Shown piece by piece: positions 1 to 5,185 of a DNA stretch of 5,185 nucleotides. The position numbers were made by a program, and so were the translations under genes. The DNA lies in the NCBI GenBank assembly GCA_004295885.1, contig SEDG01000197.1, positions 1 to 5,185 of the forward strand. Reading direction: 5' to 3'. The stretch is from Pedobacter sp. Its GTDB lineage: Bacteria > Bacteroidota > Bacteroidia > Sphingobacteriales > Sphingobacteriaceae. The notes beneath the pieces were generated by a model. It worked only from the letters and a program-made list of their open reading frames with translations. It was not told the DNA's origin and did no database searches. Numbering within the stretch: the stretch's first letter is position 1; every line of letters starts with the position of its first letter.

Positions 1-1359
1 AACGAGCAATATTTATTAGCTGCGGTAATTGATGGTGTGGGTGGCTATCATGGTGGCGAAGTAGCTGCCGCCATAGCAAAGGAGGAGATAAGTAGGCAAT
101 TCGCCACGCGTCCCGAAGATCCTATTTCGCAAATGATAGCGGCCTTCAAGGAAACAAACAAGCTTATTGTTGCTAAAAAACAAACGGAAAAGGAACTTGC
201 TGAAATGGCTTGCGTTGCCACAATGGTGCTCGCTGATATCGCAAACAATCAATTTTATTATGCGCATGTGGGCGACACGAGGTTGTATTTACTGCGTGAT
301 GGATCGCTGGTTAAAATATCAAAAGACCAATCATTTGTGGGTTTCTTGGAAGATTCTGGTAGAATAGATGAAACTGCCGCTATGCAGCATCCAAAACGAA
401 ATGAGCTAAATAAGGCCATTGGTTTTAATGATGAGATTGCTAATGATGAAAGTTATATAGAATCCGGTCAATCTCCCTTTTTACCTGGAGACATGTTGCT
501 TCTTTGTAGCGATGGACTTACCGATATGGTAAATAAGCAAGACATTACAACTTTACTTACACAGGGTGATACACTTGCTAAAAAAGCAGAAAATCTCATT
601 GCGCTTGCCAATGAAAATGGCGGCCTTGACAATATCACAGTTGTGCTTTTACAAAACGGTAAGGCAAAACAAGGTGTTGAGCCGACTAGACCAGGCATAG
701 CCCAACAAATTCCATCAGCTACTGATAGAACAGTTAATGAAGAACCACCATTAACTTACAATCCACCTCAAAACGAGGTTAAAAGCAAAAGGCATCCTTG
801 GTTAATTTCGCTCATTGTTCTATGTATCATTTTGCTGGGTACAACTTTGCTGCTTTTTTTAAGAACACAACCGAGCGATAATCACGAATCAACAACAAGT
901 CAACCTACCAAAATTTTGGTACGCAATGACCAAGAAAAATTATTGCAAGATGCCATAGACCACGCCCCAAATGATACACTGATACTCTCAGACTCGATCT
1001 TTAAAAGTCCAATATTGCTTAGTGATACCCTCAGAATCAGACGAGACACCTTATATATTTTTGCCAAAGGTATTGTATTGCAGGCAAACAGTAGCTACAA
1101 GGGGGCTGCGATCGGCTTAAAGTCAGAAGCGAAGTTAATAAGTTTAGATAGTCTACAATTTAAGGGCTTCAACAATGCCATAACAATTTCAAACCAGGCA
1201 TTATTCCTCAAGAATGTTAGGTTCATCAACTGTGTTCTTCCTGTAAGCAACAGTTATGTTTTGCCAAACGAACAACTGATAAATATGAACTTTCCCAGCG
1301 TGAAGCAGTCAAAGGATATTACGAATAAAGCTACAGCAAAGAAGAATGGAGCAAAATAA
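1..1359 (+). CDS. Transmembrane PP2C-family Ser/Thr protein phosphatase with extracytoplasmic beta-helix tail (5' partial)
   Basis: Removes phosphate from Ser/Thr of target proteins, using a two-metal centre in the cytoplasm. The frame is open at base 1 and ends at TAA 1357-1359, giving 452 visible residues; the true start and the first PP2C motif lie upstream. Residue 1 is the codon at base 1. Catalytic domain, about 1-219: DGVGG with metal ligand D11 and then GGE, HVGD (D92) followed by LLRDG, the SKDQSFV loop, LLCSDGLTD (D171), and GGLDNITVV (D210). This order and spacing match bacterial PstP/PrpC phosphatases. Residues about 220-260 are a proline-rich linker. Residues 267-287 are one hydrophobic helix after a basic stretch (KSKRHPW), so the tail is placed outside the membrane. 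Residues about 312-412 look like a parallel beta-helix, opening with LQDAIDHAPNDTLIL. The usual MGTT motif reads MACVATM. The next gene overlaps it by 14 bases. The family call is firm; the beta-helix is a reading of sequence pattern; the phosphatase's substrates are inferred from context only. Confidence 0.93.
   Translation, partial: NEQYLLAAVIDGVGGYHGGEVAAAIAKEEISRQFATRPEDPISQMIAAFKETNKLIVAKKQTEKELAEMACVATMVLADIANNQFYYAHVGDTRLYLLRDGSLVKISKDQSFVGFLEDSGRIDETAAMQHPKRNELNKAIGFNDEIANDESYIESGQSPFLPGDMLLLCSDGLTDMVNKQDITTLLTQGDTLAKKAENLIALANENGGLDNITVVLLQNGKAKQGVEPTRPGIAQQIPSATDRTVNEEPPLTYNPPQNEVKSKRHPWLISLIVLCIILLGTTLLLFLRTQPSDNHESTTSQPTKILVRNDQEKLLQDAIDHAPNDTLILSDSIFKSPILLSDTLRIRRDTLYIFAKGIVLQANSSYKGAAIGLKSEAKLISLDSLQFKGFNNAITISNQALFLKNVRFINCVLPVSNSYVLPNEQLINMNFPSVKQSKDITNKATAKKNGAK
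934..1236 (+). other. Predicted right-handed beta-helix domain of the phosphatase
   Basis: Residues about 312-412 of the phosphatase gene product, beyond its membrane helix. The stretch LQDAIDHAPNDTLILSDS resembles the opening of pectate-lyase-like beta-helices, where an 'AI..AP.gD.I' helix leads into the first rung. Short alternating strands follow at roughly 20-residue steps: ILLSDTLRI, TLYIFAKGIVLQ, AAIGLKSEAKLISLDSLQFKGF, AITISNQALFLKNVRFINC. These have the L-x-L-x-N/D character of the fold. About four to five rungs fit, so the solenoid would be small. Such folds often bind polysaccharides, which would suit a wall-facing sensor, but no ligand can be read from the sequence. The last 40 residues are polar and lysine-rich and look disordered. 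Confidence 0.6.
1346..1359 (+). promoter_or_regulatory. 14-base gene overlap with likely translational coupling
   Basis: The ATG of the synthase gene (1346-1348) lies inside the end of the phosphatase gene, whose stop is TAA 1357-1359, in a different frame. Upstream in the synthase frame there is a TGA at 1301-1303 and no ATG, GTG or TTG between it and 1346, so this ATG is the first possible start. The next in-frame ATG, at 1502, would remove the N-terminal membrane anchor. The leader just before 1346 (gcaaagaag) is purine-rich but has no strong Shine-Dalgarno. A ribosome ending the phosphatase would stop within reach of this start, so coupled translation is likely. This is an inference from geometry. 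Confidence 0.7.
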
Positions 1360-4300
1360 GATATTAGGCAAAACAAGTAGAATTCGCGAACGGATATTCA
1401 TACTCCTAATTGGGGTAGTGTTTAGTCTATTTTTCTATCATTTGTATCACGTTATTCAACCTCGTTTTGAAGAAGTCGCACCACGTTTAAAGGCGGGTAC
1501 AATGGTGAACTTGAATGCTCCAAAACCCGCTCAAAACATTAGGAAACTCTTAAAAAACGGTTATTATTTTGAGGATAACCGCGATATGGATCTGATTGAA
1601 AAAACAGTGGCGACTGCTACTCAAACCAGCGGACAATTAGATAATATAGGAGAGCTAAATAAGCGGAAATATTTCCTTTTAGCAGATGAAGCCTTTGAAA
1701 AAGGAGGGAAATCGTTTAAGGCCAGAGTGATGGCGTCAAGAGCATTACTCGGTTATACGGGTGATGATTCATTGCGCTTTGATCAAGAACTAAAAAATCC
1801 GAAGGCTTATTCCACGAATGTAGATTTGGCATTGGGTGATCACGATATTGCTGGTAAAATTTTAGAAAATAAAATACCTGTTGCTGGTGTGCTCATTCGC
1901 TTAGAAATGATTTTGCCACAAGACAGCATCTACACCGACGAAACAACTGAAAACGTTAAAAATATCGTAGAAAATGCTGAAGGAGTGACCAAGGTTTTTA
2001 CGCTAGATAGTGGTAAGCGAAGATTACAGCAACTCACAGCTTATGCGAGGACAGGTACGGCAGGTGAATTCACTTTCAAAAACCTCCCAAATAAGGCATT
2101 TAAGGTGCTTCCCCTCAAGCCAGGATTTCAATTCGGAACAGTTAAAGGTGTACAAGGTCTTACGAGTGATGCAGCCTTTAGCTTCGAACAACGCCCGCAT
2201 ACCATCAAGTTGTTTTCTACAAAAGATTTTAACACGCTTAAAAAAGAAAAATCGCTGATCATCCGGACACCTGACGAGTTTAATAGGTGGTTTTTTATTA
2301 TCTGTGGTAGTTTTATTATTGGTTTTTTCATCCTACATCTTGTTCTTTCTTGGAAATTTAGTGCTGCTGATCAAATTATGCTACCCTTGGTGATGTTGCT
2401 TACCGGAATTTCCTTGATAACCCTGTTAAGTTTACAAGATCCACTTCGAGATAGGTTTTTGGCAAAAGACACACTCACTTTCCTATTAATGGGCCTAGGA
2501 GGAATGTTACTGATGTTATGTTTTAACTGGCGAAAATTCCACAACGATACCTTAACTTATCGCCTCATCATTTTTAAGCATATTCGCTCTGCTGCAAACG
2601 GATGGCCATGGGCGATGGTGGCGATTGGTCTCTTAGCCCTTACCATATTATTTGGAACAGGCCCAGAGGGTAGTGGCGTAAAGGTCAATTTGTTTGGTTT
2701 CCAGCCCAGTGAAGTGGTTAAATACCTAACGATTTTCTTCTTGGCGGGATTTTTTGCCGTTAATGAAAAATTAATTAGTGAATATGCTAGCTGGAACAAA
2801 AGGTGGTCGTTTTTCTCCTTGGCCTTATTTGCCATATTAATTACGCTGCTGCTCTTTTTGATATTAGGAGATTTGGGACCGGCGATGGTGGTCTGTTTCA
2901 CCTTTATTATTCTGTTCTCCTTTTCTCGGGGCGATTTCATGTTCATGGCGGGCGGAGTGGTGCTCTATGTAATTTCGTCTTGGTTATTCGATAACATCTG
3001 GTTAGCTACACTCGTAACCGTTGTGCTAATAGGGGTGCTGATGTTTTTTCAACGCAAGCAGATCAGTGAATCAACCATAATCGTCTTGATCATCATGTCG
3101 GCATTTTTAACCATTGATCAAATCCCATATTTAGATCGCCTAATTCCTGGTCCCGTACAACGATTGGGTGATAGAAAAGCGATTTGGCAAGATGCTTGGA
3201 ATAATGAAGTTTATGGTGGCGACCAAGTGGCCAATGGTTTATGGGCAATGGCTACGGGCGGTGCTACTGGACAAGGTGTGGGAGAGGGTTTTGCAAAAAC
3301 CATCCCAGAGGCCCATACTGATATGATTCTACCATCAATTGGAGAAGAGTTTGGCTTAACAGGAATGTTCTGTATCTTTTTGCTATTCCTGTTGTACTTA
3401 CATCGATCAATAATTATTGGCCGACGAACTGGCTCACCCTTTTTGTTTTACCTGAGCGCTGGGATAGGAGTATCTACCTTTGTGCAGTTCTTGCTCATTG
3501 CAGGAGGTTCTACAGGCGCATTACCCTTATCGGGTGTTTCGTTGCCATTTCAAAGTTATGGCGGGTCGTCGCTAGTGCTCAACTTTATGGCTGCAGGTTT
3601 TTTAATCGCTGTATCAACCCTAAGGGGTACGCAGGTACAGATGGAATACATCGCCAAACAGCAAGACAAGAATTTAGTACCTGCATTGATGGCTGCCTGT
3701 TTAGGAATTATCTTATTGGGTATTAATGTAGCGGGATACGTATTAAATAACAATAAATGGGTGGTTCAGCCCACGCTCGTTGCAGATCGAAGCGGTGCGA
3801 GAATGTTTAGTTACAACCCACGCATAGCTATATTAATGAAAAGACTAAAAGCGGGCAACCTACACGATCGCAAAGGGGTTTTATTGGCCACAAGCAATGT
3901 CGACAGCGTAAAGGCACAACACTTCAAGTTAATTGGGGCAGGTATAGCTAACTATAACCTCGATTCAGCGGTACATCAACGTTTAGAGCGTTATTATCCC
4001 TTCGAGGAACAGTTATTCTTTTGGACGGGAGACGCAAACTCAGGGGTTTTTAACGGCAGTGTAAATGGATATTTTGCAGATTATGAACATGCGGCCGAAC
4101 TTCGTGGATTTAATTTACCATCTAAAAGCTTTCCTGTGCTGGCCCACAGCTATAGCGAAAACCGCTTCCTAGCTCGTGGAGTTAAAGAAATGACGGTTGT
4201 TAAAAAAGACTATGCCGCATTGGCACCGTTGTTACTAGCTGGTATTGGCAGTAAGGACGTAGAAAACTTTAAAAATCGTAATCGAGATGTGCAGTTGACT

Positions 4301-5185
4301 ATTGATGCAGGTTTGCAAACAAAAATACAAAAGTCTATTGCCCAAGATACTTCTTTGCGAGATAATCGCGTCTCGGTGGTCATCATGGAAGCCAGCACTG
4401 GAGATGTGCTCACTTCTGCCGTATATCCATTACCGCCTATTCATGATTGGGAAAAGCTAACGATGACGGTTGCAGAGCAGAACCAACTTTCGCCTTGGTT
4501 TACAACAGCCGATTTAGGCTTTACCCATTTTACCCAGCCTGGTTCTACCGCAAAGCTGATTACAGCAATGGCCTCATTTAATAAGCTAGGTCTAAATGCC
4601 GCTCAAAAGAAGTTTAATGTTGCTACTTGGGAACGTATTCGAACCAAAGGCATTGAACCTGATGAAACAGGTCTGATTGACTTGGAAAGGGCAGTAGTAA
4701 AATCGAATAACGTATACTTCATTAAATTGGCCAATCAAGAACAGTTGCAAGAACAAATGGGCGATTTATACTTGAAAACTGGTATGTTTTTGCACGGGGC
4801 AGGAGGATATTATTACAACAAACCCGCTGAAAACGCAGCCCAAGAAGAAAAATGGAAACAGTTGTGGCGAAAAACCGAGTTTAACACAAAACCTAAATAC
4901 GATCCTAACAATATTCGTAAAACTAGAGCTAAAGGCATTTCTGGAATGTCATGGGGTCAAGGAGAATTGATTGCCACGCCAGCAGCAGTAGCAAGAATGG
5001 CTGCCGGAATTGCCAACGACGGAAACATGATTGCCAATAGGTTTGTTATGAAGGTAAGTGACCAACCACAAGCTGTTAAAACTGGTACAAAATTGGTAAA
5101 TGATCCAGCGTACGCAAAGCTGATGAAAGAATACATGATTAAACAAAGTGAACTAAAAACAGGTACCTTAGGGATTGCAGTTGCA
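1346..5185 (+). CDS. SEDS glycosyltransferase-class B PBP transpeptidase fusion (RodA-PBP2-like peptidoglycan synthase), 3' partial
   Basis: Predicted to polymerise lipid II into glycan strands and crosslink them, two steps normally done by a RodA/FtsW protein paired with a separate class B PBP. One frame runs without a stop from ATG 1346 to the window edge, 1280 codons. Layout by residue: TM 17-35; extracytoplasmic domain 36-314; TM 315-336; SEDS module about 343-765; TM 780-800; PBP pedestal about 801-980; transpeptidase from about 981. Key SEDS motifs are FQPSEVVK (452-459), GDLGP (D509), EAHTD (D659, the invariant catalytic Asp position of the family) and LPFQSYGGSS (733-742). Key PBP motifs are HDRKG (840-844), PGSTAK with nucleophile S1067 and K1070, SNN (S1120) and WGQGE..ATP. 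The catalytic KTG is probably just past the edge. RodA proteins are usually about 370-470 residues and class B PBPs about 600, so both modules look full-size. It overlaps the upstream phosphatase gene, which suggests phospho-control. The family call is very firm; a role in elongation rather than division is unproven. Confidence 0.95.
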   Translation, partial: MEQNKILGKTSRIRERIFILLIGVVFSLFFYHLYHVIQPRFEEVAPRLKAGTMVNLNAPKPAQNIRKLLKNGYYFEDNRDMDLIEKTVATATQTSGQLDNIGELNKRKYFLLADEAFEKGGKSFKARVMASRALLGYTGDDSLRFDQELKNPKAYSTNVDLALGDHDIAGKILENKIPVAGVLIRLEMILPQDSIYTDETTENVKNIVENAEGVTKVFTLDSGKRRLQQLTAYARTGTAGEFTFKNLPNKAFKVLPLKPGFQFGTVKGVQGLTSDAAFSFEQRPHTIKLFSTKDFNTLKKEKSLIIRTPDEFNRWFFIICGSFIIGFFILHLVLSWKFSAADQIMLPLVMLLTGISLITLLSLQDPLRDRFLAKDTLTFLLMGLGGMLLMLCFNWRKFHNDTLTYRLIIFKHIRSAANGWPWAMVAIGLLALTILFGTGPEGSGVKVNLFGFQPSEVVKYLTIFFLAGFFAVNEKLISEYASWNKRWSFFSLALFAILITLLLFLILGDLGPAMVVCFTFIILFSFSRGDFMFMAGGVVLYVISSWLFDNIWLATLVTVVLIGVLMFFQRKQISESTIIVLIIMSAFLTIDQIPYLDRLIPGPVQRLGDRKAIWQDAWNNEVYGGDQVANGLWAMATGGATGQGVGEGFAKTIPEAHTDMILPSIGEEFGLTGMFCIFLLFLLYLHRSIIIGRRTGSPFLFYLSAGIGVSTFVQFLLIAGGSTGALPLSGVSLPFQSYGGSSLVLNFMAAGFLIAVSTLRGTQVQMEYIAKQQDKNLVPALMAACLGIILLGINVAGYVLNNNKWVVQPTLVADRSGARMFSYNPRIAILMKRLKAGNLHDRKGVLLATSNVDSVKAQHFKLIGAGIANYNLDSAVHQRLERYYPFEEQLFFWTGDANSGVFNGSVNGYFADYEHAAELRGFNLPSKSFPVLAHSYSENRFLARGVKEMTVVKKDYAALAPLLLAGIGSKDVENFKNRNRDVQLTIDAGLQTKIQKSIAQDTSLRDNRVSVVIMEASTGDVLTSAVYPLPPIHDWEKLTMTVAEQNQLSPWFTTADLGFTHFTQPGSTAKLITAMASFNKLGLNAAQKKFNVATWERIRTKGIEPDETGLIDLERAVVKSNNVYFIKLANQEQLQEQMGDLYLKTGMFLHGAGGYYYNKPAENAAQEEKWKQLWRKTEFNTKPKYDPNNIRKTRAKGISGMSWGQGELIATPAAVARMAAGIANDGNMIANRFVMKVSDQPQAVKTGTKLVNDPAYAKLMKEYMIKQSELKTGTLGIAVA
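1451..2287 (+). other. N-terminal extracytoplasmic domain of the synthase, with a transthyretin-like beta-sandwich
   Basis: Residues 36-314 sit between two membrane helices and are not part of ordinary RodA or FtsW. The first part (about 50-165) is mainly helical, with short amphipathic stretches such as KYFLLADEAFEKG and a KARVMASRALLG segment; I do not recognise it. The second part (about 165-290) reads as a carboxypeptidase-regulatory/CNA-B-like beta-sandwich. It has IPVAGVLIRLEM, then TGTAGEFTFKNLPNKAFKVLPLKPGF, which follows the common 'T...G.F.f.nLp...Y.l...k.Gy' pattern, with a polar insert of about 45 residues between them. The domain would face the periplasm. Its function is unknown; binding to wall polymers or to the neighbouring phosphatase tail is only a guess. 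Confidence 0.6.
2288..3655 (+). other. SEDS (RodA/FtsW/SpoVE) glycosyltransferase module
   Basis: About residues 315-770 of the fusion. After an extra return helix (315-336) come roughly a dozen hydrophobic segments, starting with 343-363, 377-396 and 420-437 and ending with the helix around PFQSYGGSSLVLN. The landmarks of the family occur in the right order: FQPSE-x-x-K, GDLG at the end of a long helix, the GGATGQGVGEG glycine run, IPEAHTDMILPSIGEEFGL, and ALPLSGVSLPFQSYGGSS. The parity of helices places the end of the module in the cytoplasm, as needed for the following anchor to export the PBP. The Trp usually found shortly before FQPSE is missing; the segment reads GSGVKVNLFGFQPSE. Confidence 0.93.
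3680..5185 (+). other. Class B PBP module: anchor, pedestal and transpeptidase (incomplete at the edge)
   Basis: About residues 779-1280 of the fusion. A membrane helix (780-800, ALMAACLGIILLGINVAGYVL) leads into a pedestal with FSYNPRIA and HDRKGVLLATS, the usual 'NpR...G.I.DRnG..LA' entry of class B PBPs. The transpeptidase starts near DVQLTIDAGLQ (981), followed by VVIMEASTGDVL, the acylation motif S1067-T-A-K1070, S1120-N-N 53 residues later, and WGQGELIATPAAVARMAAGIANDG. This domain is the target of beta-lactams in the family. Two KTGT strings (K1245 and K1271) occur in positions that suit the loop before the active-site strand. The final residues, GIAVA, look like the lead-in to the real G-KTGT, which would begin within a few residues beyond base 5185. 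Confidence 0.92.

Noticed and set aside
37..39. GTG as start of the phosphatase
   Set aside because: It falls inside the DGVGG metal-binding motif, and the frame is open to base 1 with good PP2C sequence before it; the real start is upstream of the window.
1502..1504. ATG as alternative start of the synthase
   Set aside because: Using it would drop the N-terminal membrane helix (residues 17-35) and leave the following 260 residues in the cytoplasm, which conflicts with the return helix at 315-336.
2010..2258. 82-codon open frame on the plus strand in another frame
   Set aside because: It overlaps the beta-sandwich coding region of the synthase, which has a coherent pattern; there is no sign of a domain or a ribosome site for the small frame.
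2557..2946. 129-codon open frame on the minus strand
   Set aside because: It lies fully antisense to the SEDS core with its conserved motifs; the translation is lysine-rich with no recognisable domain, and is best explained as a shadow.
3656..3679. Possible junction of two separate genes (rodA and pbpA)
   Set aside because: The frame passes through without a stop, and no overlapping or alternative start with a ribosome site is seen; a fused reading frame is the direct reading.
1..5185. Search for repeats, CRISPR arrays, tRNA genes, insertion-sequence ends and terminators
   Set aside because: No direct-repeat array, cloverleaf-like segment, terminal inverted repeats or hairpin followed by a T run stood out by eye, and there is no non-coding DNA to hold them.

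Overview
The window is entirely protein-coding on the + strand and holds two genes, both cut by the window edges. The DNA is moderately AT-rich. The start visible inside the window has only a weak purine-rich leader and no strong Shine-Dalgarno. Together with the beta-helix and carboxypeptidase-regulatory-like ectodomains, this fits a Bacteroidota bacterium, perhaps of the Sphingobacteriaceae/Pedobacter type. The taxonomic call is an inference from style, not from a marker gene.

Region 1 (1-1359) is the 3' part of a PP2C-family Ser/Thr protein phosphatase. It has a cytoplasmic catalytic domain, a proline-rich linker, one membrane helix, and an extracytoplasmic tail that reads as a parallel beta-helix. 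The N-terminus, which carries the first PP2C motif, lies outside the window.

Region 2 (1346-5185, still open at the right edge) is a single uninterrupted frame of at least 1280 codons. It overlaps the phosphatase gene by 14 bases. It encodes, in order: an N-terminal membrane anchor; an extracytoplasmic domain of about 280 residues containing a transthyretin/carboxypeptidase-regulatory-like beta-sandwich; a complete SEDS (RodA/FtsW) glycosyltransferase; a further membrane helix; and a class B penicillin-binding-protein transpeptidase with visible SxxK and SxN motifs. The catalytic KTG most likely falls just beyond the edge. This is a natural RodA-PBP2-type fusion, a peptidoglycan polymerase and crosslinker in one chain.

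The order PP2C phosphatase, then SEDS, then class B PBP matches the actinobacterial pstP-rodA-pbpA segment of the pknB operon. The likely unit is a phospho-regulated cell-wall synthase, with a transmembrane phosphatase and the synthase translated from one message and both presenting domains to the periplasm. The kinase and FHA partners expected from that comparison would be outside the window and are not seen. There is no intergenic DNA, RNA gene, mobile element, repeat array or terminator in the window.
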